Below are positions 33,507 through 42,566 of a stretch of DNA of 64,000 nt, in pieces (position 1 is the stretch's first letter; every line of letters starts with the position of its first letter). The position numbers and the translations under genes are program-made. Below the pieces are notes generated by a model. The model did no database searches. It had not been told where the DNA came from and saw only the letters and a program-made list of their open reading frames with translations. Source of the DNA: CAZRWD01 sp964603785 (GTDB lineage: Bacteria; Fermentibacterota; Fermentibacteria; Fermentibacterales; Fermentibacteraceae); NCBI GenBank assembly GCA_964603785.1, contig CAZRWD010000001.1:124001-188000 (forward strand). Direction: 5' to 3'.

Positions 33507-34495
33507 AGAAGCGCATACTGACCGGTGACAGGCCGACCGGGCCGCTGCATCTCGGGCACTTCGCCGGGTCGCTGGTCAACAGGGTGGCGCTCCAGGAGGA
33601 GTACGACACCTTCATCATCATAGCAGACATCCAGGCCCTCACCACCAACTTCGACAGGCCGGGGCGCCTGTCGGCCGACGTGCGGGCGGTGGCCCTGGAC
33701 AACCTCGCCGCAGGGCTGGACCCCGGCAGGTCGGTCCTCTTCGTGCAGAGCCTGGTGCCGGGCATAGCCGAGCTGACCGTCTTCTTCTCGATGCTCGTGA
33801 CCGTGAACAGGCTCAGGCACAACCCCACTATCAAGACGGAGGCGGCCGCCTACGGCTATACCGACATGACCTACGGATTCCTCGGGTATCCTGTCAGCCA
33901 GGCGGCGGACATCCTCTTCTGCAGGGCCGACCTGGTCCCGGTCGGGGAGGACCAGCTCCCCCATGTCGAGATGACGCGGTTCGTCGCCAGGAGGTTCAAC
34001 GAGCTCTACGGGGAGGTGTTCCCCGAGCCCGAGGGCCTGGTGAGCAGGATCCCCCGGCTGGTCGGCCTGGACGGAGCGAACAAGATGTCCAAGTCGCTCG
34101 GGAACTGCATCTACCTCTCGGATCCGCCGGACGTGCTGCGAGAGAAGGTCATGTCGGCGGTGACCGATCCCGCGAGGATCCACCGCACCGATCCGGGGCA
34201 TCCCGAGATCTGCACCATCTTCGCCTACCAGAGGGCCTTCAACTCCGGTGAGGCCCCCTCGGTCGAGGAGTCCTGCAGGGCCGGGACAACTGGGTGCGTC
34301 GCCTGCAAGAAGAGGCTGCTGGAAGTCCTCGAAGCCCTTCTGGGCCCCATGAGGGACAGGCGGGCGGAGTACGACAGGCCCGGGGCGGTCGAGGAGATCC
34401 TGCTGGAGGGCACGCGAAAAGCGTGCGCCGAGGCCGCGGAGACCCTCGGGATGGTCAGGCGGGCCATGACGATCGACTACTTCGGCGGGATGTGA
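33503..34495 (+). CDS. trpS: Tryptophanyl-tRNA synthetase
   Basis: A 330-residue class I synthetase of usual length. HIGH motif is PLHLGHFAG, the second signature KMSKSLGN; the YPVSQAADIL and PVGEDQLPHVEM strands are specific for TrpRS. It charges tRNA-Trp. The ATG at 33503 overlaps the kinase stop as ATGA. The CxxC near the C-terminus (GCVACKKR) is like that in some bacterial TrpRS. Confidence 0.95.
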   Translation: MKKRILTGDRPTGPLHLGHFAGSLVNRVALQEEYDTFIIIADIQALTTNFDRPGRLSADVRAVALDNLAAGLDPGRSVLFVQSLVPGIAELTVFFSMLVTVNRLRHNPTIKTEAAAYGYTDMTYGFLGYPVSQAADILFCRADLVPVGEDQLPHVEMTRFVARRFNELYGEVFPEPEGLVSRIPRLVGLDGANKMSKSLGNCIYLSDPPDVLREKVMSAVTDPARIHRTDPGHPEICTIFAYQRAFNSGEAPSVEESCRAGTTGCVACKKRLLEVLEALLGPMRDRRAEYDRPGAVEEILLEGTRKACAEAAETLGMVRRAMTIDYFGGM

Positions 34496-34499
34496 CGGG

Positions 34500-35933
34500 A
34501 TGAGGCTCTACAACTCGCTCTCGCGCTCGAAGGAGGAGTTCGTCCCGCTGGCCCCTCCTGCCGCAGGGGTATACGTCTGCGGCCCGACCGTCTACGGCGA
34601 CAGCCACCTGGGCCACGCGAAGAGCTACGTCTCCTTCGACGTGCTTGTCAGGTGGATGCGTGCCGGGGGGCTGCGGGTGCGCTACGTACAGAACATCACC
34701 GACGTGGGACACCTGACGGACAACTCCGAGTCCGGGGAGGACAAGGTCCAGAAGCAGGCGATGCTGGAGCGCGTCGAGCCGATGGAGCTGGTCGAGCGGT
34801 ACACCAGGTCCTTCTTCGAGGACATGGACTCGCTGGGCAATCTCAGGCCCGACATCTCCCCACGGGCGTCGGGGCACATCCCGGAGCAGCTCGAGATCGT
34901 CAGCAGGCTCCTCGAGAGGGGCCATGCCTACGAGAAGGAGGGGAGCGTCTACTTCTCGGTGTCGTCCTGGCCCTCGTACGGGAGGCTGTCCGGCCGCAGG
35001 CCGGACGAACTGATGCCCGGCTCCAGGGTGGAGGTCCAGGAGGACAAGCGCGATCCGAGGGACTTCGCCCTGTGGAAGAGGGCCGACGAAGGGCACATCC
35101 TCAGGTGGAGATCCCCATGGGGATGGGGGTACCCCGGCTGGCACCTCGAGTGCTCGGCCATGGCCATGCGATATCTCGGCGAGACCATCGACATCCATGG
35201 GGGAGGCCTCGAGAACATCTTCCCGCACCACGAGTCCGAGATCGCCCAGAGCGAGGCGGCCACCGGGAAGCCGTTCGCCAGGTTCTGGCTGCACAACAAC
35301 ATGGTCACCGTCGACGGGCAGAAGATGGGGAAGAGCCTGGGCAACGCCCGGTCGCTGAAGCAGATCTTCGAGCGCCACGAGGCCATGACCGTGAGGCTCT
35401 ACATCCTCCGCAGCCACTACAGGAGCCCGCTCGACTTCTCGGACGAGGGCCTGTCGTCGGCGAAGAGCGCGATGGACAGGCTGAGGGAGCTGGGTGCCAG
35501 GCTGGGCGGCTCCGACGGCCGGCCCTCCACGCTCCCGGGCGGAGCGGCTTCGGAGCTGGCGGCCGGCACGGCCGCCGCATTCGGATCCTCGATGGACGAC
35601 GATCTCGACACTCCGGGCGCCGTGGCCGCGCTCTTCGACTTCACTCGGAGGGCCAACCAGATGCTGGATTCGGGGCTGGACGCCGGGGACAGGGGAGTCC
35701 TCGCATCCTGCCTCCGCCATCTGGCCGGGGATGTCCTGGGGCTGGACACCGGATCGGGGACGGATTGCGGCAACGCCACCGCCCTGCTCCTGGAGATGCT
35801 TGCGGAGCACAGGTCGGTGCTTCGGACAAACCGCCTCTATGCCGAGGCGGATGCGATGAGGCGGCGTCTCTCGGAGGCGGGCTTCGAGGTCAGGGACCTA
35901 CCGGACGGCACCAGCAGGATAGAGAGGGCCTGA
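34500..35933 (+). CDS. cysS: Cysteinyl-tRNA synthetase
   Basis: A 477-residue class Ia synthetase. YVCGPTVYGDSHLGHAKSY contains the first zinc Cys and the HIGH-like motif; WHLECSAM and HGGGLENIFPHHESEIAQSEA supply the other zinc and cysteine-binding residues; KMGKSLGN replaces KMSKS. The DALR-like anticodon-stem domain follows. It lies four bases after trpS in the same operon and ends just before the convergent rpsT gene. Confidence 0.96.
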   Translation: MRLYNSLSRSKEEFVPLAPPAAGVYVCGPTVYGDSHLGHAKSYVSFDVLVRWMRAGGLRVRYVQNITDVGHLTDNSESGEDKVQKQAMLERVEPMELVERYTRSFFEDMDSLGNLRPDISPRASGHIPEQLEIVSRLLERGHAYEKEGSVYFSVSSWPSYGRLSGRRPDELMPGSRVEVQEDKRDPRDFALWKRADEGHILRWRSPWGWGYPGWHLECSAMAMRYLGETIDIHGGGLENIFPHHESEIAQSEAATGKPFARFWLHNNMVTVDGQKMGKSLGNARSLKQIFERHEAMTVRLYILRSHYRSPLDFSDEGLSSAKSAMDRLRELGARLGGSDGRPSTLPGGAASELAAGTAAAFGSSMDDDLDTPGAVAALFDFTRRANQMLDSGLDAGDRGVLASCLRHLAGDVLGLDTGSGTDCGNATALLLEMLAEHRSVLRTNRLYAEADAMRRRLSEAGFEVRDLPDGTSRIERA

Positions 35934-35945
35934 GAGCCCCCTCCG

Positions 35946-36206
35946 CTAGGCCTGGCCCTGCTGCTTCAGCCTTGCGCTCAGCCTGCTCTTCAGCCTGTCG
36001 GCCTTGTTGGGATGGACGAGGCGCCTGCGCCCGGCGCGGTCGAGGAGCTTCTGGGCATGTCTCATCGCCTCGGCGCCCTCCTCGGGGGTGGAGGCTTCGC
36101 GGACGCGGCGCATGGCGGTCCTGAGCTCCCTCAGGCTGCTGTGGTTGTGAAGGCGCTTCCTGAGGTCGCTGCGGAGGCTTTTTGCGGACGAGGCACTCCT
36201 TGCCAA
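35946..36206 (-). CDS. rpsT: 30S ribosomal protein S20
   Basis: An 86-residue basic helical protein: ARSASSAKSLRSDLRKRLHN..., LLDRAGRRRLVHPNKADRLKSRLSARL is the typical S20 C-terminal part. It binds 16S rRNA early in 30S assembly. The start is TTG 36206, placed seven bases after AAAGGAG and matching the family length; earlier codons are not conserved. A TATACT -10 lies 18 bases upstream of that. Confidence 0.93.
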   Translation of the reverse strand: MARSASSAKSLRSDLRKRLHNHSSLRELRTAMRRVREASTPEEGAEAMRHAQKLLDRAGRRRLVHPNKADRLKSRLSARLKQQGQA

Positions 36207-36223
36207 GGGTTGACTCCTTTCAC

Positions 36224-36229
36224 AGTATA
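36224..36229 (-). promoter_or_regulatory. -10 element of rpsT
   Basis: TATACT on the minus strand, about 18 bases before the TTG start and directly before the ribosome-binding site. The -35 region is not recognisable. The leader must be very short. Confidence 0.45.
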
Positions 36230-36331
36230 CGAGATCGAGGTGGGCGGGAACCACCGACCACCGCGTGTGTTCCGCTATTGAGCGCGGAAACTAGCATTTT
36301 GCACGCGGGAAGTCAATAACGGAGGCGGGAC

Positions 36332-37786
36332 ATGAGAATTGCCCTTGTAGCGATTGCCATCCTGATGACTCTGCCGGCGGCCGCCGACAGGCTCGTCCGG
36401 CTCTACGACACCTCGCCGTCGACGGTTCAGGCCCTGCTGGAGGACGGGGTGGACATCGCCTGCAGCAACGCCAGGGAGGGATGGATAGACATCTGCCTTT
36501 CCGAGCGCGAGCTGGACAGGGCCCTCCTCTACTCGCCCCGCACCGAGGTTCTGCCCGAGGAGATGGGCATGCTCCTCGACGAGAACCGCGGGAATGCCGG
36601 CTACTACTACAGCTGGGAGGAGAACAACGCCTTCTGGGCGACATTCGCCGTCGCCCACCCCGACATCGCCGACACCCCGGTCTCCATAGGCACGACCTAC
36701 CAGGGCCGAGCGATCAACATGGTCCTCATGACAAGCAACTCGGGCCCCGCCTACAAGCCCGCCCTGCTCTTCACCGCGCTGGTCCACGCGCGCGAGCCCA
36801 TGGGCACGTCGGTGCTGATCGACTTCGCCAACTGGCTGGCCACCAACTACGGCAGCGACACGATGGCCACCTGGATCCTGGACAACACGCGCGTCTACCT
36901 CCTCCCCATCGTGAACGTCGACAGCTACATACTCAACTGCAACCCCTCCGGCGGCATGATCCGGAAGAACCAGAGCCCGCCCGACGGCGTCGATCTAAAC
37001 CGCAACTTCGCCTACATGTGGGGTTACGACGACTCCGGCTCCAGCCCCGATCCCTACTCCGACACATATCGCGGCCCGAGCGCCGCCAGCGAGCCGGAGA
37101 CCCAGGCCGTGCAGAACTTCATCAACCTGATCGACCCTGTGGCCGGGCTGCACTACCACTCCTACGGCGGGTACCTCCTCAGGCCCTACGGCTACAACAA
37201 CAGCAACACTCCCGACGAGACCACCTACGCGGCCTGGAGCACCGCGATGACCCAGTACAACGGCTACGACCACGGCCAGTGCGGCGACGTCCTGGGCTAC
37301 AACGCCAACGGTGACGGCGTCGACTGGAGCTATGCCGGGTCGGGCCATCCCAAGATGATGGCCTTTACGCCGGAGACCGGCGACAACGGTTTCTGGGGCG
37401 GCCAGAGCGACAGCTCGCTCATCGCCGAGGTCTGTGCGGACTGCCGCTACATGAACATCTGGCTCTGCATGGTGGCCCCCGGTTTCGTCGGCATCGAGGA
37501 GGAGCAGGGTGCTGCGCTGCCCGGCGGCTTCGCCATAGGGCGCGCCTGGCCGAACCCGGCCTCGGCGTCGGCCTCGGTGGCCGTCACCATGCCCCAGGCC
37601 GGTGATGCCACCGTCCGCGTGCTCGACATGGCCGGCAGGGTGGTGGCGGACATCTCAGCCACGGGTCTGAGGGAGGGCGAGAACATCCTCCAGGTCCCCG
37701 TCGCCGACCTCCCGCCGGGAGTGTACGTGCTGAGCGCGACAGCGCCGGGAGGGGCCGCCGAGAGCAGGTTCACGGTACTGAGGTAG
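36332..37786 (+). CDS. Secreted M14 zinc carboxypeptidase with type IX-like C-terminal sorting domain
   Basis: A 484-residue protein with signal peptide (MRIALVAIAILMTLPAAA). The M14 domain (residues ~90-390) has the zinc ligands HAREP (His152, Glu155) and HYHSYGG (His276), DLNRNF (Arg224) and the catalytic TPETGDNGF (Glu348). The last ~85 residues (AWPNPASASASVAV...VRVLDMAGRVV...PPGVYVL) are a Por/type IX sorting domain. So it is an exported peptidase, probably attached to or released from the outer surface. The ATG follows GGAGG. Confidence 0.9.
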   Translation: MRIALVAIAILMTLPAAADRLVRLYDTSPSTVQALLEDGVDIACSNAREGWIDICLSERELDRALLYSPRTEVLPEEMGMLLDENRGNAGYYYSWEENNAFWATFAVAHPDIADTPVSIGTTYQGRAINMVLMTSNSGPAYKPALLFTALVHAREPMGTSVLIDFANWLATNYGSDTMATWILDNTRVYLLPIVNVDSYILNCNPSGGMIRKNQSPPDGVDLNRNFAYMWGYDDSGSSPDPYSDTYRGPSAASEPETQAVQNFINLIDPVAGLHYHSYGGYLLRPYGYNNSNTPDETTYAAWSTAMTQYNGYDHGQCGDVLGYNANGDGVDWSYAGSGHPKMMAFTPETGDNGFWGGQSDSSLIAEVCADCRYMNIWLCMVAPGFVGIEEEQGAALPGGFAIGRAWPNPASASASVAVTMPQAGDATVRVLDMAGRVVADISATGLREGENILQVPVADLPPGVYVLSATAPGGAAESRFTVLR

Positions 37787-37789
37787 CCC

Positions 37790-38590
37790 GTGGAGCCCTC
37801 CTCCGAGGCGATACACGACTATTACAGGATCCTCGGCGTATCCCGCGACGCGTCGAAGGAGGACATAGAGCAGGCGTACTTCGATCTGGCGAGAAGACTG
37901 CATCCGGACATAGCGGGCGGCGGCGAGGAGGCCACCGCCCGCTTCATGCTCATCAACGAGGCCTATCAGACCCTCGGCTCCCCGGTAGCGCGCAAGGAGT
38001 ACGACAAGGAGCTAGGCGAGGCCCCCTTCGTGAAGCAGGTCGACATGAAGACCTCCACCACGAAGGCGACCGCGGCCCCCGCGACGGCCCGGGAGGAGCC
38101 CAGAGCCGGGGCCGCCCAGCGGCTCGACGACAAGGTCAAGCGCGCCATCAGACAGTCCGACAGGCTGTGCGAGCAGGGGAACTTCTGGGCCGCCTCCGAC
38201 ATGCTCCAGCGTCTGATCCCCGCCTATCCCCGCCAGCCTGCGCTGCGCAGGGCCCTTGCGAGGACGGCGCTGGGCAAGCTGAGGTTCAGGGAGGCTGCGG
38301 AGCATCTCCAGGTCGCCTGCGAGGTCGAGTACTTCAATTCGGACAACCATGTGCTCCTCGGCGAGGCCTACATGAAGGGCCGGCAGTGGGCGAAGGCCAG
38401 GGACGCCCTGAGGGATGCTCTTTCCTGGAACGAGGACAACGAGAGGGCCAAGCGGGGCCTTGCCGAGGTCGCCAGGGAGATGGAGAAGGATCTGCCGCCC
38501 CTCAGGCGGTTCGTCAACAGGCTGAGGGACTCGCTTTCGAAGCCCGCCGGGGGCGGGAAGGGCGGGAAGACCGGTGCCAAGAGAAAGTGA
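37790..38590 (+). CDS. J-domain protein with TPR-like C-terminus
   Basis: A 266-residue protein. The N-terminal J domain (residues ~10-75) has YYRILGVSRDASKEDIEQAYFDLARRLHPD with the HPD motif at residues 38-40; it should stimulate a DnaK-type chaperone. After an Ala/Thr/Pro linker, residues ~115-230 form TPR-like helices (LPLL-type repeats such as GNFWAASDMLQRLIPAYP). The Gly/Phe and zinc regions of DnaJ are absent, so it is a specialised co-chaperone. GTG start; it overlaps the next gene by 17 bases. Confidence 0.88.
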   Translation: MEPSSEAIHDYYRILGVSRDASKEDIEQAYFDLARRLHPDIAGGGEEATARFMLINEAYQTLGSPVARKEYDKELGEAPFVKQVDMKTSTTKATAAPATAREEPRAGAAQRLDDKVKRAIRQSDRLCEQGNFWAASDMLQRLIPAYPRQPALRRALARTALGKLRFREAAEHLQVACEVEYFNSDNHVLLGEAYMKGRQWAKARDALRDALSWNEDNERAKRGLAEVAREMEKDLPPLRRFVNRLRDSLSKPAGGGKGGKTGAKRK

Positions 38591-38972
38591 GCGGCTCTAC
38601 TACTCGATAAGCGAAGTCTGCGAGATGACCGACCTGAAGCCGCACGTCCTGCGCTACTGGGAGACCGCCTTCCCCATGCTGCGCCCCTCCAAGAACCAGG
38701 CCGGCAACAGGGTCTACAGACCCAGGGACCTCGAGCTCATAAGGCTCATCCGCAGGCTCCTGTACGACGAGCGCTTCACCGTCGACGGCGCCAGGCAGAA
38801 GATCGAGGAGCTCCGCCACGCCGGGGCGGAGGAGCAGATGGAGCTGGAGCTCCCCGGGGTCGCGCAGGATCCGGATCCCGTCCTGCAGGAGGTCTGCAGC
38901 GAGATCAGGGACATCCTGGCAGCGCTCTCGAGAGATCCGATGGAAGTTGACGGCAGCGCTGTTTCGACGTAG
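38574..38972 (+). CDS. MerR-family transcriptional regulator
   Basis: A 132-residue protein with an N-terminal MerR winged helix (YYSISEVCEMTDLKPHVLRYWETAF, RVYRPRDLELI) and a short dimer helix. It lacks a recognisable effector domain, like the small MlrA/HspR-like regulators often beside chaperone genes. Coupling to the J-domain gene (GTG start inside it) suggests an HspR-type control of protein quality genes, but this is an inference from position. Confidence 0.85.
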   Translation: MPRESERLYYSISEVCEMTDLKPHVLRYWETAFPMLRPSKNQAGNRVYRPRDLELIRLIRRLLYDERFTVDGARQKIEELRHAGAEEQMELELPGVAQDPDPVLQEVCSEIRDILAALSRDPMEVDGSAVST

Positions 38973-38986
38973 AGTTTCCGGCCGGT

Positions 38987-39063
38987 CGGGGCGTGGCGCA
39001 GTCCGGTAGCGCACTTGAATGGGGTTCAAGGGGTCGCTGGTTCGAATCCAGTCGCCCCGACCA
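38987..39063 (+). tRNA. tRNA-Pro (anticodon GGG)
   Basis: Acceptor CGGGGCG/CGCCCCG, D arm GCGC-AGTCCGGTA-GCGC, anticodon stem CTTGA/TCAAG with loop ATGGGGT, T arm GCTGG-TTCGAAT-CCAGT; CCA encoded at 39061-39063. Confidence 0.95.
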
Positions 39064-39111
39064 GCTTGTCACTTCCAGGGTTACACGGCTCTCCCGATGG
39101 GGGTACCTTGC

Positions 39112-39762
39112 GTGAGCGACTACCAGAAGCCCCGCAGGGAGATGGTGCAGAGGCTCGCCTCCGTCTGTCCCGTGCCCCCCTCGAGCCCGGTCCTTGCCGC
39201 GATGGCCGAGGTCCCCAGACACATCTTCGTCGAGAAGCCGCTCTGGCATCGCGCGTACTCCGACTGCGCCCTCCCCATCGGGAGGGGGCAGACCCTGAGC
39301 CAGCCCTCCACCGTGCTCGCCTGCCTCTCGGTCCTCGATCCCCGGCCGACCGACACCATGCTCGAGATAGGAAGCGGGAGCGGCTACTTCGCGGCCGTGG
39401 CCGCCAGGCTCTGCGGGAGGGTCCACGGAATCGAGACCATGCTCGACCTCGTGCACAGTTCCAGGCGCCTCCTCCAGGGCCTCGGGGCGTCCAACGTCAG
39501 GATCCACTACGGTGACGGAGGCGGCGGGCTGCCGGAGAATGCGCCGTACGACCTCATCGTCTTCAGCGCATCGACAGCGGCGATCCGGCCGGAGGTCTTC
39601 GACCAGCTCGCCGAGGGCGGCAGGCTGGGCGCCCCGTCGATAACCGCCGCCGGGCAGGAGTTCAGGGTATGGAGGAAGACCGGCGGGGTCGTCGGTGAAA
39701 CCGGACTCTCATTCCCCTGCACCTTCGTGCCGCTGACCGGCAGATACGGGTCGAATGGGTGA
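39112..39762 (+). CDS. pcm: Protein-L-isoaspartate O-methyltransferase, copy 1
   Basis: A 216-residue SAM methyltransferase. The Pcm pattern is EVPRHIFVEKPLWHRAYSDCALPIGRGQTLSQPSTV, with the SAM loop MLEIGSGSGYFAAV. It methylates isoaspartyl residues for repair of aged proteins. GTG 39112 is chosen; ATG 39097 is an alternative five codons upstream. The C-terminal third (GQEFRVWRKTGG) is divergent from copy 2 at 46096. Its stop overlaps the following membrane-protein gene by eight bases. Confidence 0.88.
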   Translation: MSDYQKPRREMVQRLASVCPVPPSSPVLAAMAEVPRHIFVEKPLWHRAYSDCALPIGRGQTLSQPSTVLACLSVLDPRPTDTMLEIGSGSGYFAAVAARLCGRVHGIETMLDLVHSSRRLLQGLGASNVRIHYGDGGGGLPENAPYDLIVFSASTAAIRPEVFDQLAEGGRLGAPSITAAGQEFRVWRKTGGVVGETGLSFPCTFVPLTGRYGSNG

Positions 39763-40264
39763 GTGGCTCCTCGTCCATACGGCATGGCTGCCCGACTGGG
39801 CCAGGATGCTTCTCCTCTCGGCGGTTCCCCTCACGGAGCTCCGGGCGAGCATCCCCATCGCGTTCCTGAGCTGGCCGGAATGGCCCTGGTGGAAGGTGTA
39901 CATGCTCGCAGTGGCCGGGAACCTGATCCCCGTGCCGCTGGTGACCTGGCTCCTCGGCCCCGTCAGCAGGTTCCTGTCCCGGTGGCGCATCTTCGAGAGG
40001 TTCTTCGAGCGCCTGTTCGAGCGGGCCAGGAGGAGGGCCGGGAGGAACATCGAGAAGTACGAGGCGCTCGGACTCGCGGTCTTCGTGGCGATACCCCTCC
40101 CCATGACCGGGGCATGGACCGGCTGTGTGGCGGCCTACCTCTTCTCCATTCCTCCGAGGCTCTCCATCCCCGCCGTGGCCCTCGGAGTAGCGGTCGCGGG
40201 AGCCCTGGTGACCCTGATCATGACGGGCGCCCTGGCAGGGGTCCGCTTCCTCGTGGGCAGTTGA
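39755..40264 (+). CDS. Small multidrug-export-like (COG2426) membrane protein
   Basis: A 169-residue protein with about four membrane helices. The front LLLSAVPLTELRASIPIAFLSWPEW and the later IPLPMTGAWTGCVAAYLF are typical of the putative small multidrug export family, whose transport role is not proven. ATG 39755 overlaps the pcm stop; tRNA-Pro follows 37 bases later. Confidence 0.85.
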   Translation: MGEWLLVHTAWLPDWARMLLLSAVPLTELRASIPIAFLSWPEWPWWKVYMLAVAGNLIPVPLVTWLLGPVSRFLSRWRIFERFFERLFERARRRAGRNIEKYEALGLAVFVAIPLPMTGAWTGCVAAYLFSIPPRLSIPAVALGVAVAGALVTLIMTGALAGVRFLVGS

Positions 40265-40301
40265 CCCTTCGTCCCGCCGGAGGGTACATTTGCGATTCCG
40301 T

Positions 40302-40379
<78 letters not shown>

Positions 40380-40424
40380 CCCATTCCCGCGAACAGTTCC
40401 ATCCCTGAGTCACGGGGAGGCGCA

Positions 40425-40895
40425 ATGCCCGACTTCCTTGGCATCGTATCCGTGGCAGGCTCGTCGGAAGCTCCACCTTCAGAGCTGGTCTTCGCCGAGC
40501 ACCTCGGGACCCTGCTGGCCTCCGCGGGATACGCGGTCGCATGCGGCGGAGGCGGCGGCGTGATGGAGGCTGCATGCCGCGGAGCGGCCTCCGCCGGCGG
40601 GATGACCATCGGGATCCTTCCGGGCGGCGATCCCTCGTCGGCCAATCCTCATGTGAAGCTGGCCCTGCCCACCGGGATGGGCTCCGCCAGGAACAGGATC
40701 GCGGCCCTCGCCGGGTTCGCGCTGATGGCGGTGGGCGGGCGCTACGGCACCCTCTCCGAGGTCGCGTTCGCGCTCGACGCCGGAAGGCCGGTGATAGCCT
40801 TCGGCTCGTGGTCGGCAATCCCGGGGGTGATCCCGGTGGAGACCCCCGAGGAGGCGATGGATGCGCTGTCGCATCTGAAAAGGAGCAGGTCATGA
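40425..40895 (+). CDS. LOG/TIGR00725-type nucleotide-binding protein
   Basis: A 156-residue Rossmann-like protein. YAVACGGGGGVMEAACRGAASAGGMTIGILPG and MGSARNRIAALAGFALMAVGGRYGTLSEVAFAL follow the TIGR00725/LOG pattern (phosphoribohydrolase-like fold, nucleotide-phosphate binding). The enzyme activity of this subgroup is unproven. Its neighbour apt also handles phosphoribosyl nucleotides, and the two overlap by four bases, so a salvage role is plausible. Confidence 0.88.
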   Translation: MPDFLGIVSVAGSSEAPPSELVFAEHLGTLLASAGYAVACGGGGGVMEAACRGAASAGGMTIGILPGGDPSSANPHVKLALPTGMGSARNRIAALAGFALMAVGGRYGTLSEVAFALDAGRPVIAFGSWSAIPGVIPVETPEEAMDALSHLKRSRS

Positions 40896-41431
40896 CGGAT
40901 GCCCGGTCCCTCGAGAGGCTGATAAGGAACGTGCCCGACTTCCCGCATCCCCCCGTGGTCTTCAAGGACATCACGACACTGCTGACCAGCCCCGGTGCCC
41001 TGGGTGACGCGGTCGACCTCCTGGAGGGGGAGGCCTCGGACATCTCCTACGATGCAGTGGCATGCATCGAATCGCGGGGTTTCGTGTTCGGGGCCGTTCT
41101 CGCCGAGAGGAGGGGCCTGCCCCTCATCCTCGTCCGCAAGCCCGGGAAGCTGCCGGCCGAGAAGATCGGAGAGGACTACGACCTCGAGTACGGCAGCGCG
41201 AGGGTGGAGATGCACAGGGGCTCCGTGCCCGAAGGCGGCCGGGTCTTCGTAGTCGACGACCTCGTGGCGACGGGTGGGTCGGCTCTCGCGGCGAAGCACC
41301 TCCTGGAGAGGGACGGGGGAACGGTGGCCGGGGCCGGCTTCATAGTGAACCTCGAGTTCCTCGGAGGCCGGAAGAGGCTCGAGGAGGCCGGATGCCCAGT
41401 CCGCTCCGTCATTCGGGTCGATTCGGAGTAG
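40892..41431 (+). CDS. apt: Adenine phosphoribosyltransferase
   Basis: A 179-residue PRTase. It begins with the usual IRNVPDFPHPPVVFKDITTLL, has the IESRGFVFGAVLA and VRKPGKLPAEKI segments, and the PRPP loop VFVVDDLVATGGSA. It converts adenine and PRPP to AMP. The start ATG follows AGGAG and overlaps the preceding stop. Confidence 0.95.
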   Translation: MTDARSLERLIRNVPDFPHPPVVFKDITTLLTSPGALGDAVDLLEGEASDISYDAVACIESRGFVFGAVLAERRGLPLILVRKPGKLPAEKIGEDYDLEYGSARVEMHRGSVPEGGRVFVVDDLVATGGSALAAKHLLERDGGTVAGAGFIVNLEFLGGRKRLEEAGCPVRSVIRVDSE

Positions 41432-41437
41432 GCGCCT

Positions 41438-41467
41438 TTGACCGTGAGGGTGACCGGGGTTCATATT
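41438..41467 (+). promoter_or_regulatory. Possible promoter of the lipoprotein gene
   Basis: TTGACC at 41438-41443, an 18-base spacer and CATATT at 41462-41467. The transcript would carry a small AACCGCC/GGCGGTT hairpin (41486-41504) ahead of the start codon. Confidence 0.4.
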
Positions 41468-41529
41468 GCTGCCCGGTATGCCCATAACCGCCGGACGGGC
41501 GGTTCTCACCACACGAAAGGTGGACAAGG

Positions 41530-42510
41530 ATGAGGAAGCTACTCGTGCTGGCCGTTCTCGGGACGCTGTTCCTGCTTCCCGGCTGCGGCGAGCAGCCCGG
41601 CGAGGAGGCTGCCGGCGGTGCAGGCGACGGGGCCGGGAACGGCGGGGAGGAAGTCCAGCCGGGCGAGGTCGAGGTTGCGCTCGACGCCATGCCCCTCGAG
41701 GTCGGCCAGTGGATCAGCTACGGCGTCGACCAGGAGCCCGGGGAGATGAAGATCTCGGTCGTCCGCCAGGAGGCCTTCCAGGGCGAGGACTGCTACTGGC
41801 TCCAGTTCGAGGCGGAGGGCGAGGCCTTCCAGATCCTCGTCAGCCCCGAGGGCCTCGAGGCAGCCATGGAGGTCTACTCCGAGGCCGCCAACGAGTTCTT
41901 CGAGGATCCCGCCGCCTACATGGAGGAGCAGATGCCCGGCGGCGACCCGTCCGCGATGATGACGAGCGAGGAGAACATCCAGAACTTCATGGGCCTCCTC
42001 TCCGCCCTCAAGATGGTCAAGATCAGCCAGCAGGGCATGGTCATGGCCTACGACCTCAGCAACGTCCCCGGCGTTCTCGAGCCCGTACTGACCGACCCGG
42101 CCTTCATCGAGCAGCTGCAGAGCGGGTTCCAGATGAACATGGAGGGGCCGGTCGACGAGAACATGGCCGACAGCATCGCGGCCAAGCTCGCCGAGTACGA
42201 GTTCACCGGAGAGGCCACCACCATGACCATCGCCGGCGAGCAGGTGGAAGGCTCCCGCTTCATGGCCGCCGGTCCCGAGATCGAGGCCGAGATATTCTTC
42301 AGCTCCGACCTCCCGATCCTCCCGTTCGGCATGGCCAGGGTGAAGAGCATGGAGGAGGGCGAGGAGCATTTCGTCGAGGTCCGCGGGTTCGGGGAATCCG
42401 GTGCCGTCGACCTCATGCCGGAGGCCCCCTCCCAGGTGATAGACATAGCCCCCATGGTGCAGATGATGATCGCCCAGGCCCAGGCGCAGATGCAGGGCCA
42501 GCAGCAGTAA
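41530..42510 (+). CDS. Acidic lipoprotein of unknown function
   Basis: A 326-residue protein with a lipoprotein signal (LLPGCGEQ, Cys about residue 19), a Gly/Glu-rich linker and a mostly acidic body rich in Met and Glu. VGQWISYGVDQEPGEMKISVVRQEAFQGEDCYWLQFE reads like a beta-rich substrate- or lipid-binding domain of the LolA/DUF4412 sort, but no signature is sure. The final 30 residues are Met/Gln-rich. It is monocistronic, with its own promoter and a perfect terminator. Confidence 0.7.
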   Translation: MRKLLVLAVLGTLFLLPGCGEQPGEEAAGGAGDGAGNGGEEVQPGEVEVALDAMPLEVGQWISYGVDQEPGEMKISVVRQEAFQGEDCYWLQFEAEGEAFQILVSPEGLEAAMEVYSEAANEFFEDPAAYMEEQMPGGDPSAMMTSEENIQNFMGLLSALKMVKISQQGMVMAYDLSNVPGVLEPVLTDPAFIEQLQSGFQMNMEGPVDENMADSIAAKLAEYEFTGEATTMTIAGEQVEGSRFMAAGPEIEAEIFFSSDLPILPFGMARVKSMEEGEEHFVEVRGFGESGAVDLMPEAPSQVIDIAPMVQMMIAQAQAQMQGQQQ

Positions 42511-42529
42511 CGGCACGATTAGGTTCCCG

Positions 42530-42566
42530 GGGGCCCGGCACCGCGCGGTGCCGGGCCCCTTCCTTC
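42530..42566 (+). terminator. Intrinsic terminator of the lipoprotein gene
   Basis: A 13-base stem GGGGCCCGGCACC/GGTGCCGGGCCCC with a GCGC loop, followed by TTCCTT. Confidence 0.8.
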